A stretch of 62,044 nt of DNA from an uncultured Anaerolineales bacterium (GTDB lineage Bacteria > Chloroflexota > Anaerolineae > Anaerolineales > Villigracilaceae), in contig CASGHD010000056.1 of NCBI GenBank assembly GCA_949319575.1, positions 1-62,044 of the forward strand, in the 5' to 3' direction. Made by a program: the position numbers and the translations under genes. The notes under the pieces were generated by a model, which did no database searches, was not told the DNA's origin, and was given only the letters and a program-made list of their open reading frames with translations. Shown here in pieces: positions 49,634 through 56,915 of the stretch. Numbering within the stretch: the first letter of the stretch is position 1; every line of letters starts with the position of its first letter.

Positions 49634-49849
49634 ATGACCTTATTAGAGCGAATCCAAAAAGAAGTACGCTTGCTTCCCCTTGAAAAACAGGGCGAAGCCT
49701 TAGATTTCATTCTTTTCCTGCTTCAACACGACAAACCAAAGTTGGAGAAAAAGAATTCGTTGCGTAAACATCCCGCCTACGGTTCATGGCGCGGGAGGAA
49801 TGTTGACGCGCTCCAGTATCAAAACAATCTTCGTTCTGAATGGGGATAA
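49634..49849 (+). CDS. DUF2281-like antitoxin, partner toxin broken
   Basis: A 71-residue protein. The first half TLLERIQKEVRLLPLEKQGE, then ALDFILFLLQ, resembles DUF2281/VapB-type antitoxins; the second half KHPAYGSWRGRNVDALQYQN looks like the toxin-binding tail. Such genes normally precede a PIN-domain toxin. Here only a 19-codon stub beginning like a PIN domain follows. The ATG at 49634 has GAGGTGA upstream. It is probably a leftover of a toxin-antitoxin module. Confidence 0.68.
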   Translation: MTLLERIQKEVRLLPLEKQGEALDFILFLLQHDKPKLEKKNSLRKHPAYGSWRGRNVDALQYQNNLRSEWG

Positions 49850-49855
49850 CCATCT

Positions 49856-49912
49856 GTGATCGCCGTTTTTGATTCAAAGTGGGATGGAATACGAATTCCT
49901 TACGAAATCTAG
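49856..49912 (+). pseudogene. Possible remnant of a PIN-domain toxin
   Basis: GTG at 49856 opens VIAVFDSKWDGIRIPYEI and stops. The first residues match the usual start of PIN toxins (MIAVFDSN...), but the catalytic part is gone. Its position directly after the DUF2281-like gene supports a decayed toxin. Confidence 0.4.
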
Positions 49913-49970
49913 AAATTCTCATGCGAATTCATCTAACAGGTTGATTTATGTTGAAAGAAGGAGTGTTCCC

Positions 49971-50249
49971 ATGCGCTGGATGAACGTTCGTAAAACTTAT
50001 CCGAATCAATGGCTGGTGATCGAAGCTGTCAAAACGCATAGCGCCAGAACAAAGCGCGTGCTTGATAAAATCGCCGTTTTGGAATCGTGCGCAGATGGTT
50101 CATCTGCCATGCAGAAATACCGCGCGTTTCACAAGCAATATCCCGAACGTGAATTTTATTTCGTCCACACCAGCCGTCAAGAATTGAACATTCAAGAGAG
50201 GCAGTGGCTCGGCATTCGGAGGGGACGTGCGGCTACAGCTCAGGGATAA
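49971..50249 (+). CDS. Small hypothetical protein, 3' end probably altered
   Basis: A 92-residue protein: MRWMNVRKTYPNQWLVIEAV, then KTHSARTKRVLDKIAVLESC, MQKYRAFHKQYPEREFYFVH and HTSRQELNIQERQWLGIR. In similar loci a protein of this kind precedes a retropepsin-like aspartic protease. The last residues (RGRAATAQG) look out of frame with a natural ending, and the protease remnant begins at once, so a deletion has probably joined the two. The ATG at 49971 has GAAGGAG upstream. Confidence 0.5.
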   Translation: MRWMNVRKTYPNQWLVIEAVKTHSARTKRVLDKIAVLESCADGSSAMQKYRAFHKQYPEREFYFVHTSRQELNIQERQWLGIRRGRAATAQG

Positions 50250-50400
50250 CCTTCCATTCGTTATTGAAATCGGCGGCATGGACTACGGTTTCGACATTCA
50301 GGGAATCCTTGGAATGGACTTTTTGACCACTGCTGGCGCGAAGATTGATCTGGAAAAAATGGAAATCGAATTTTCAAAATTAAGAGGCATTCATGGCTGA
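50224..50400 (+). pseudogene. C-terminal remnant of a retropepsin-like aspartic protease
   Basis: The frame encodes DVRLQLRDNLPFVIEIGGMD, then YGFDIQGILGMDFLTTAGAK and IDLEKMEIEFSKL. GILGMDFL followed by GAKIDL is the typical end of the small retroviral-type protease fold. The N-terminal half with the DTGA catalytic motif is absent. It overlaps the first 8 nt of asnS, which has no other gap upstream. Confidence 0.6.
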
Positions 50401-51736
50401 ACAAATCAGCGTCTCGCAAATTTCAAAATACATTGGACAAGAAGTAACCATCAAAGGCTGGGTCTATAACCGCACGGACAAGGGCAAGTTATGCTTTTTG
50501 CTAGTCCGTGACGGCTCAGGCTTTATACAATGCGTCGCCTTCAAAGGCGACCTTCAACCTGAAACCTTTGACCTGCTAACCCACCTGCCGCAAGAGTCGG
50601 CGGTGATTGTCACGGGCGCGGTGCGTGAGGATAAGCGCGCGCCTGGCATCCCTGGCGGATATGAACTCGGCGTGAAGCAAATCGAAATCGTGCAGGAAGC
50701 GGGACTCGATTACCCAATGTCGCTGAAGGATCACGGTCCCGATTTCGCGCTCGATCATCGTCACTTGTGGATACGGATGCAGAGTCAGTGGGCGATATTG
50801 CGCGTGCGCGCCGTAGTCATGGCGGCGACTCGCGCGTGGCTCGACTCCAACGGCTTCTTTGAAATGAGCGCTCCGATCCTCACCCCCGCCGCCGCCGAAG
50901 GGACGACGACACTTTTTGAAACTGAATACTTTGATGAAGGAAAAGCCTATCTCGCGCAGACGGGTCAACTCTACAACGAAGCCAACATCTTTGCGTTTGG
51001 AAAAGTCTACTGCTTCGGTCCCACCTTCCGCGCCGAGAAATCAAAGACGCGGCGTCACCTCACCGAGTTTTGGATGCTCGAACCTGAGATCGCCTTCTGC
51101 GATTTGGGCGGCTTGATGGAAGTGGAAGAGGGACTCATTACACATATCGCTCAAACTGTATTGCGCGATTGCGCGGCGGAGTTGAAATTCCTTGGGCGTG
51201 ATGTGAGCAAACTCGAAAATGTGACTGGCGCATTCCCGCGCATGTCGTATGACGACGCGGCAAAATATCTCATTGACTTATACGAAAAAGAAACTGACTC
51301 CGAGCGCAAGGAACTCCTCAAATTCGAATGGGGCATGGACTTCGGCGCTCCGCATGAGGCTGAACTCACAAAGTTACACGATAAACCCTTGTTCGTTTAT
51401 GGCTATCCAAGCGCAGTCAAAGCATTTTATATGGAGCCGTGGCCCGGGCGACCCGAAGTTTGCAAGTCTGTGGATTTGCTCGCGCCCGAAGGCTACGGCG
51501 AAATCTGCGGCGGCTCGGAACGTATTTCCGATCATGATGCCTTGCTTGCGCGAATTCATAAAGAGGGATTACCCGAAGAAGCGTTCAAGTGGTATCTCGA
51601 ACTTCGCAAGTATGGCTCTGTCCCACATTCAGGATTCGGCATGGGCGTGGAAAGAGTCGTCGCGTGGATTTGCGGAATCGAACACATCCGCGAAGCGATT
51701 CCGTTCCCGAGGACGATCAAGCGCGTTTATCCGTAG
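50393..51736 (+). CDS. asnS: Asparaginyl-tRNA synthetase
   Basis: A 447-residue class II synthetase attaching asparagine directly to tRNA-Asn. The N-terminal OB domain (about 1-105; VTIKGWVYNRTDKGKLCFLL) is followed by the catalytic core. Motif 1 is around SAPILTPAAAEGTTTLFETE, motif 2 is TFRAEKSKTRRHLTEFWMLE and motif 3 is HSGFGMGVERVVAWICGIEH. The mid-region LAQTGQLYNEANIFAFGKVY is characteristic of AsnRS. Its presence means the cell has both the direct route to Asn-tRNA and, if AspRS is non-discriminating, the GatCAB route. The start overlaps the protease remnant. Confidence 0.95.
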   Translation: MAEQISVSQISKYIGQEVTIKGWVYNRTDKGKLCFLLVRDGSGFIQCVAFKGDLQPETFDLLTHLPQESAVIVTGAVREDKRAPGIPGGYELGVKQIEIVQEAGLDYPMSLKDHGPDFALDHRHLWIRMQSQWAILRVRAVVMAATRAWLDSNGFFEMSAPILTPAAAEGTTTLFETEYFDEGKAYLAQTGQLYNEANIFAFGKVYCFGPTFRAEKSKTRRHLTEFWMLEPEIAFCDLGGLMEVEEGLITHIAQTVLRDCAAELKFLGRDVSKLENVTGAFPRMSYDDAAKYLIDLYEKETDSERKELLKFEWGMDFGAPHEAELTKLHDKPLFVYGYPSAVKAFYMEPWPGRPEVCKSVDLLAPEGYGEICGGSERISDHDALLARIHKEGLPEEAFKWYLELRKYGSVPHSGFGMGVERVVAWICGIEHIREAIPFPRTIKRVYP

Positions 51737-51739
51737 GAG

Positions 51740-51846
51740 GTACACAAGTACACATGTAGACAGGTAGGCAAGGCAAAACATAATCTACTTGTTTCCTTGT
51801 TTACGTGTTTACCTGTATACGTGTCTACTTGTTTCCATGTCTACCT
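51740..51846. repeat. Octamer array, inverted pair
   Basis: GTACACAA, GTACACAT, GTAGACAG, GTAGGCAA, spacer, then TTGTTTCC, TTGTTTAC, GTGTTTAC, CTGTATAC, GTGTCTAC, TTGTTTCC, ATGTCTAC. It begins 4 bp after the asnS stop. Confidence 0.85.
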
Positions 51847-51914
51847 CTTTTACCGATATAATCAGCCGCAATACCTGAACGCGCCAACTCAAACCCCTTG
51901 CGGAGGACACCACC

Positions 51915-52856
51915 GTGACCAAACTGTTTTTTGCGACAGATATTCATGGTTCGGATATTTGCTGGAACAAGTTTTTGAACGCGGGGAAATTTTACGAAGT
52001 GGATGTGCTGATCCTTGGGGGAGATATGACCGGTAAGGCGGTCGTGCCATTTATTCATCAGGGTGGGGTTAATTACAAAGTTACGTTACTCGAACAGGAA
52101 TTTCCAATTACAAATGCGGACGAACTCGCTGAAATGAAGAAGCGTGTGCGCAGTCGCGGCTATTATCCGTATCTCACCAATCCCGACGAGATGGCTGAAC
52201 TGGAAAAGAATCCGAGTCACGTGACGGAAATATTCAACGCCGAGGTGTTGAAGGTTGTTCAGCAGTGGATGGACATCGCCGAGAAAAAACTGGGCGGCAC
52301 GGATATGAAAGTCTATTGCTCGCCGGGCAACGATGATATGGATGAAGTGGATAGTGTCATCCGCGCGTCGAAGCGGGTGTTGTTGGTCGAGGGGCAGGTG
52401 ACGCAGTTGGATGAGCATCACGAGATGATTGCCTCCGGGTGGAGCAATCGAACGCCATGGGATACGCACCGGGAAGAGGGTGAGGACCAGCTCAAGGTCC
52501 GGTATGAAGCGATGATCTCCCGGTTGAAGAATCCGAAGAACGCCGTCTTCAACGTCCACGTGCCGCCGTATCGTTCGGGATTGGACGAGGCTCCCGAACT
52601 GGACAAGGATCTGCGTCCAGTGCTGGCGGGGCAGTCGCTCAAACCGGTTGGCTCAACGGCTTTGCGCGAAGAAATCGAAAAATATGAGCCGCTTCTGGGT
52701 TTGCATGGACACATCCATGAGGGGCGCGGGGCGATGAAGGTGGGCAAAACGCTGTGCATCAACCCCGGCTCGATGTACGAGCAGGGGACTCTGTTGGGGG
52801 CAATTGTGAAACTTGGGAAGAACAAAATCGAGAATTATGTGCTGACATCAGGATAA
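51915..52856 (+). CDS. Calcineurin-like metallophosphoesterase
   Basis: A 313-residue phosphoesterase with the binuclear-metal motifs in order: FFATDIHGSD (D-x-H), VDVLILGGDMTGKA (GD), VYCSPGNDDMDEVD (GN-D in place of GNH-E), a His in FNVHVPPYRSGL, and LLGLHGHIHEGRGAMKVG (GHxH). It probably hydrolyses a phosphodiester or phosphomonoester; the substrate is unknown. The GND variant is also seen in related phosphoesterases. The ATG/GTG start near 51915 (GTGACC) has GCGGAGGAC upstream. It lies alone between the octamer array and a GC-rich hairpin. Confidence 0.88.
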   Translation: MTKLFFATDIHGSDICWNKFLNAGKFYEVDVLILGGDMTGKAVVPFIHQGGVNYKVTLLEQEFPITNADELAEMKKRVRSRGYYPYLTNPDEMAELEKNPSHVTEIFNAEVLKVVQQWMDIAEKKLGGTDMKVYCSPGNDDMDEVDSVIRASKRVLLVEGQVTQLDEHHEMIASGWSNRTPWDTHREEGEDQLKVRYEAMISRLKNPKNAVFNVHVPPYRSGLDEAPELDKDLRPVLAGQSLKPVGSTALREEIEKYEPLLGLHGHIHEGRGAMKVGKTLCINPGSMYEQGTLLGAIVKLGKNKIENYVLTSG

Positions 52857-52891
52857 ATTGCTCCAGCCGCCGTCCCCGGCGCAAGGAGCAA
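52857..52891 (+). terminator. GC-rich hairpin after the phosphoesterase
   Basis: ATTGCTCC ... GGAGCAAT encloses GCCG...CGGC, directly after the stop. There is no T run. The text around the stop, GCTGACATCAGGATAA, is repeated at 52904-52919 (GCTGACAACAGGATAA), as if a small duplication created the hairpin. Confidence 0.5.
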
Positions 52892-52984
52892 TGTGATTAC
52901 GCGCTGACAACAGGATAACTCTCACTCGTTTTCCGTGTTATGTAAAGTAGCCGACGGATGGCAGGTTTCTCCCGCCCGGCAAAA

Positions 52985-53000
52985 GCGAAATAAATTTCGC
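52985..53000. repeat. REP-like palindrome GCGAAATAAATTTCGC
   Basis: Followed by GGTACGAC and preceded by AAAA, as in the family at 21661-21790 and 46914-46977. It lies 33 bp before the permease start. Confidence 0.6.
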
Positions 53001-53032
53001 GGTACGACTCAATTCAACAGAGGAGATGTGAT

Positions 53033-54700
53033 ATGAGTAACTTGTTTGTCCGTAAGGCGACCGGCATGGTACGTTCGTGGTCGGTCATGGACGCGTTCAT
53101 CTACGCGTTCTTTTCGATCAATCTGGTGACGTTGGGATTCTATAGTTTCAGCCAGATGTATTACTTCGGCGGAGGGATGATTCCCGCGTTGCTCGTCAGC
53201 GCGGCGTTCATCATCTTTGAAGTAGTAGTCTACGCTTCATTGATCGCGGTGATGCCTCGCTCTGGCGGCGATTACGTCTGGCAGACGCGCATCTTCGGCG
53301 GCGGCATCGGCTTCATCCTCTCCATCACGGGTTGGTGGTTCACGCTCTGGTTGTGGACTCCGATCTATGGCGATATGCTCCGCCAGATCGTGATCACTCC
53401 GTTACTCGGCGCGTTTGGTTTGCAGAAAGCCGCAGTGTGGTTCGCGGGACAGGGAAATGCCCTATTTCTTTGTTCCTTGCTCACCCTCGGGTTCGTCGCA
53501 TTGGTCATCTTCCTGGGGATGAAGAATTACGCGCGCGTTCAGAAATATTCCTTTTACGCCGGCATGTTGGGGTTGTTGATCGTGATCGTCTTGTTGTTCA
53601 CCGGTTCGCCGGATGCGTTCAAAGCGGGACTCGCTTCCAACTCTGCCGCGTATTTTGGGACTCAAGGCGAACTCTATGACGCGACTGCCCAAGCCGGCGT
53701 GGATGCGTTCGCTTCCACCCCGTTGACGGGCGGTTCGTTCGGACTCATCATGCTGACTCTCCCGTATCTGGTTTTCTTCAACTTGTGGCCCAACTGGGGC
53801 GCGACGTTGTACGGGGAAGTGCGCGGCGCGACCGATTACAAACGCAACTTTGCGGGCATGGCTTGGGCGCTGGGCATCACAACTTTGCTCGGCATTGTGT
53901 TCTTCCTTGGCATTGCCAGAACCATCGGCTGGGATTTCTATGTGCAAGCGAATGCCGCCTGGTGGAACTACGCGTGGGGATACGTGACCGAAGCGCCTCC
54001 GCTCCCGGTCTGGCCCAACCCGGCGATGTTGGCGGTCTTCCTCACCGACAACCGCCTCGTGCAGATCGTGGTGTTGTTGTTGATGAGCACCTGGTGGTTC
54101 GGTTGGGCAGGGACGTTGTTCCTCTCCTCGACCCGCGTGATCTTCGCCGCCGCGTTTGACCGCTTGCTCCCGGAAAAAGCCGCCGAGTTGAACAAAAACG
54201 GCACGCCGGTGAATGCCATGTTGTACATGATTATCCCTGCCATGCTGGTTTCGGCGTTGTATGCATACAACATCGGGGCGGCGCCAGATGGTACTGGCGG
54301 CTTTAAGTCTATAACCCTTGCCGCCACGCAGGGCATTGCCATCATGTACTTTGGCACAGCCATTGCCGCGATCATCCTGCCGTTTAAAAAGAAGGCGTTA
54401 TACGAAGCATCGCCCATTGCGCAGATGAAGGTTTTGGGCATCCCGCTCATCACTGTTGCCGGATTGATCTTCGGCGGATTCCTTCTGTTCCTGCTGGTCG
54501 AATGGTTCTTTGATCCATGGTTGAATCCTGCATACGCCCCCGCTGGTTTGTATGGCATCAGTTTTGCAAATACCAACTCGATCATCTTCCTCGGCGCGTG
54601 TTATGCGACTGCCGCGGCGATCTACTACGGCTTCAAAGCCCGCCGTAAGAGCGAAGGCATTGACCTCGATAAAGTGCAGGCTGAAATCCCGGCTGAATAA
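53033..54700 (+). CDS. APC-superfamily permease
   Basis: A 555-residue membrane protein with about twelve hydrophobic segments. The start VMDAFIYAFFSINLVTLGFY and VMPRSGGDYVWQTRIFGGGI (residues 75-95) are the typical first helix and the PRSGGDYV signature of amino-acid-polyamine-organocation permeases. Between helices lies a long insert (about 190-240). It should import an amino acid or amine by cation symport or exchange. The ATG at 53033 has GAGGAG upstream. It opens the series of amine-uptake genes that follow, although a nucleotidyltransferase-like gene lies between. Confidence 0.88.
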   Translation: MSNLFVRKATGMVRSWSVMDAFIYAFFSINLVTLGFYSFSQMYYFGGGMIPALLVSAAFIIFEVVVYASLIAVMPRSGGDYVWQTRIFGGGIGFILSITGWWFTLWLWTPIYGDMLRQIVITPLLGAFGLQKAAVWFAGQGNALFLCSLLTLGFVALVIFLGMKNYARVQKYSFYAGMLGLLIVIVLLFTGSPDAFKAGLASNSAAYFGTQGELYDATAQAGVDAFASTPLTGGSFGLIMLTLPYLVFFNLWPNWGATLYGEVRGATDYKRNFAGMAWALGITTLLGIVFFLGIARTIGWDFYVQANAAWWNYAWGYVTEAPPLPVWPNPAMLAVFLTDNRLVQIVVLLLMSTWWFGWAGTLFLSSTRVIFAAAFDRLLPEKAAELNKNGTPVNAMLYMIIPAMLVSALYAYNIGAAPDGTGGFKSITLAATQGIAIMYFGTAIAAIILPFKKKALYEASPIAQMKVLGIPLITVAGLIFGGFLLFLLVEWFFDPWLNPAYAPAGLYGISFANTNSIIFLGACYATAAAIYYGFKARRKSEGIDLDKVQAEIPAE

Positions 54701-54726
54701 GATTGAGGAGATAGTAACAACGATAC

Positions 54727-54755
54727 CCTTGCGAAGGCTCTAAGCCTTCGCAAGG
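54727..54755. repeat. Perfect 13-bp inverted repeat with 3-nt spacer
   Basis: CCTTGCGAAGGCT-CTA-AGCCTTCGCAAGG. It has the same design (long perfect arms, 3-nt spacer) as 14266-14298 and 43070-43102 but a different sequence. It may terminate the permease transcript. Confidence 0.75.
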
Positions 54756-54777
54756 TTCGTACCTATCGCCTTCCCGT

Positions 54778-55530
54778 ATGCAAACCCAAATAAACGTTTT
54801 CGAAGAAATGAATCGCCTGATCGAAGCCGCGCGCGAGCGCGAGATATTTTTGCGCGTCTTGGGCGGGCTGGCGGTGCGAGCGCATCACAAATCGAGTCAT
54901 CCGGCGTTCGCGCGCGAGTTTGAAGATTTGGATTTTGCGATCGTCGGCAGGCAGCGCCGGGAATTCGAATCGTTCATGCCCCAAGCGGGTTATTCGCCTC
55001 ACAAACATTTCAACGTGCTGAACGGGGCGCAGAGACAGATCTATTATCACAACGAGACCGACATGAAAGTGGATATTTTCGTCGGCTCCTTTGAGATGTG
55101 TCACAAGATCCCGCTCGAAGACCGCTTGCATATTCACCCGGTCACGATCCCGCCCGCCGAATTATTGTTGACGAAAGCCCAGATCGTCGAATTCAACCGC
55201 AAAGACGCGCTGGACATCGCGTCGCTTCTGCTCTACGTGGGGACGGGTTCCAGTGACGAAGATTGCATCAACCTGACGCGCGTCGCGCAATTGTGCGGCG
55301 CGGATTGGGGCTTGTACAAAACGACCTCCATCAACCTGGGGCGCGTCGAGGAGATTATCAACGGGGAAGATGTCGCATTGACTGAACCAGAACGAAGTTT
55401 GATCAAGAAGCGGATTGGGGAAATCCTGCAGGCGTTTGAATCCATGCCGAAATCCGTCCAATGGAAAATGCGCGACAAGGTCGGCACGCGCATGCGCTGG
55501 TATGAGGAGGTGGAGGAGGTGGCGCGCTAA
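54778..55530 (+). CDS. Nucleotidyltransferase-fold protein (AbiEii-like)
   Basis: A 250-residue protein. Residues about 25-55 contain RVLGGLAVRAHHKSSHPAFA and EDLDFAIVG, the GG...DxD core of nucleotidyltransferases, and later TDMKVDIFVGSFEMCHK supplies the third acidic residue. PPAELLLTKAQIVEFNRKDA corresponds to the Lys-containing helix seen in AbiEii-like proteins. The second half is helical. Substrate and role are unknown. No antitoxin-like partner is adjacent. The ATG at 54778 has no clear Shine-Dalgarno; the preceding gap carries the 13-bp inverted repeat. Confidence 0.72.
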   Translation: MQTQINVFEEMNRLIEAAREREIFLRVLGGLAVRAHHKSSHPAFAREFEDLDFAIVGRQRREFESFMPQAGYSPHKHFNVLNGAQRQIYYHNETDMKVDIFVGSFEMCHKIPLEDRLHIHPVTIPPAELLLTKAQIVEFNRKDALDIASLLLYVGTGSSDEDCINLTRVAQLCGADWGLYKTTSINLGRVEEIINGEDVALTEPERSLIKKRIGEILQAFESMPKSVQWKMRDKVGTRMRWYEEVEEVAR

Positions 55531-55573
55531 ATTGGTCTTTACAAATGATTAACCGCCTTTGTGTTGTTCAGTA

Positions 55574-55608
55574 TATAATCGAATTCGATGGAGAGCATGT
55601 GGCTCTCC
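55574..55608 (+). promoter_or_regulatory. -10 box and 5' leader hairpin of the ABC operon
   Basis: TATAAT at 55574-55579; no good -35 is visible. Ten bases on, GGAGAGC-ATGTG-GCTCTCC (55590-55608) makes a 7-bp hairpin near the 5' end of the predicted mRNA, 27 nt before the start codon; it may protect the message. Confidence 0.5.
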
Positions 55609-55635
55609 ACAGTCAATTAATCCAAAGGAGAGAGA

Positions 55636-56829
55636 ATGAAGACCAGAAAGAGTTTGTTTACGCTGTTCTCGTTGTTGCTTCTCGCGAGCCTCGCGCTAGC
55701 CGCGTGCGGACCCGCCGCGACCGAAGCGCCGCCCGCCGCAACGGAACCGCCTGCCGCCACCGAAGCCCCTGCCACGGCGGCGCCAGCCACTGAGGCGCCC
55801 GCCGCCGACCCGATGGCGGATTTGATCGCCGCCGCGCAAGCGGAAGGTATGCTCACTACCATCGCGCTCCCGCATGATTGGTGCAATTATGGCGAAGCCA
55901 TTGAAACCTTCAAGACAAAATACGGACTCGAAGTCAATGAATTGAACCCCGATGCCGGCTCCGGCGATGAGATCGAAGCCATCAAAGCGAACAAGGATAA
56001 CCCCGGTCCGCAGGCTCCTGATGTCATCGACGTTGGTTTCGCATTCGGTCCTTCCTCCAAGGCTGAGGGCTTGATCCAGCCGTACAAAGTTTCCACGTGG
56101 GATTCCATCCCCGCCGACGCCAAAGATGCCGAAGGCTACTGGTATGGCGACTATTACGGCGTGTTGTCCTTCCTCGTGAACACCGATGTTCAGCCTGAAG
56201 TGCCGCAAGATTGGGCTGACTTGCTTGACCCGAAATATAACGGACAGGTCGCTCTGTCTGGCGATCCCCGCGCTTCGAACCAGGCGATTCAATCCGTCTT
56301 CGCGGCGTCTCTCGCCAACGGCGGCTCGCTTGATGATGCCCAGCCCGGTCTCGATTACTTCGCCCAGTTGAACTCGGCTGGTAACCTCGTTCCGCTGATC
56401 GCCAATAACGGTTTGGTTGCCACCGGTGAAACTGCTGTCCGCATTACGTGGGACTACAATGCCCTCGCCGCCATCGATTCGTTCGAAGGCAACCCCGCCG
56501 CTCAAGTGGTGATCCCCGCTTCCGGTCGTTTTGCTGGCGTGTATGTTCAGGCGATCAGCGCGTACGCTCCGCACCCGAACGCCGCCAAGTTATGGATGGA
56601 ATTCCTCTACTCGGATGAAGGTCAGACGATCTGGATGAAGGGCTACTGCCACCCGATCCGCGAGCAAGACATGCGCGATCGTGGCGTGATCCCGGCGGAC
56701 CTGCTCGCCAAACTGCCTGATGTGACTGGCGCAGTATTCCCGACCGTCGCCCAGTTGGACGCCGCCAAGGCGCTCATCACCGCGAATTGGGATGCGGCTG
56801 TCGGCGCGAACATTCAAGCCGCTCCGTAA
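55636..56829 (+). CDS. ABC transporter substrate-binding lipoprotein
   Basis: A 397-residue lipoprotein. The signal peptide ends in the lipobox LALAACG (Cys near 25). A low-complexity Ala/Pro/Thr/Glu linker follows (about 25-58), then a two-lobed extracellular solute-binding domain of the polyamine/iron/phosphonate type (ANKDNPGPQAPDVIDVGFAF, DYYGVLSFLVNTDVQPEVPQ, AVRITWDYNALAAIDSFEGN, YAPHPNAAKLWMEFLYSDEG). Its ligand is probably a small cation or organic amine, judging by the neighbours. The ATG at 55636 has AAAGGAGAG upstream. A 13-bp hairpin separates it from the permease genes. Confidence 0.9.
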   Translation: MKTRKSLFTLFSLLLLASLALAACGPAATEAPPAATEPPAATEAPATAAPATEAPAADPMADLIAAAQAEGMLTTIALPHDWCNYGEAIETFKTKYGLEVNELNPDAGSGDEIEAIKANKDNPGPQAPDVIDVGFAFGPSSKAEGLIQPYKVSTWDSIPADAKDAEGYWYGDYYGVLSFLVNTDVQPEVPQDWADLLDPKYNGQVALSGDPRASNQAIQSVFAASLANGGSLDDAQPGLDYFAQLNSAGNLVPLIANNGLVATGETAVRITWDYNALAAIDSFEGNPAAQVVIPASGRFAGVYVQAISAYAPHPNAAKLWMEFLYSDEGQTIWMKGYCHPIREQDMRDRGVIPADLLAKLPDVTGAVFPTVAQLDAAKALITANWDAAVGANIQAAP

Positions 56830-56851
56830 GTAAACTTTCTGCTCTAAAAAC

Positions 56852-56881
56852 GCGAGACCCTGCCATATGGCAGGGTCTCGC
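56852..56881 (+). terminator. Intercistronic hairpin after the binding-protein gene
   Basis: GCGAGACCCTGCC-ATAT-GGCAGGGTCTCGC, a perfect 13-bp stem without a T run. Such hairpins commonly stabilise the binding-protein message relative to the permease genes, or cause partial termination. Confidence 0.7.
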
Positions 56882-56915
56882 CCAATTGCACGAAGATTGT
56901 TTGAGGACTCCTGAC

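Noticed and set aside
50551-50584. A heptamer-repeat insertion in asnS (ACCTGAAACCTTTGACCTG)
   Set aside because: The encoded residues fit the normal alignment of asparaginyl-tRNA synthetases at this place, so the resemblance is probably chance.
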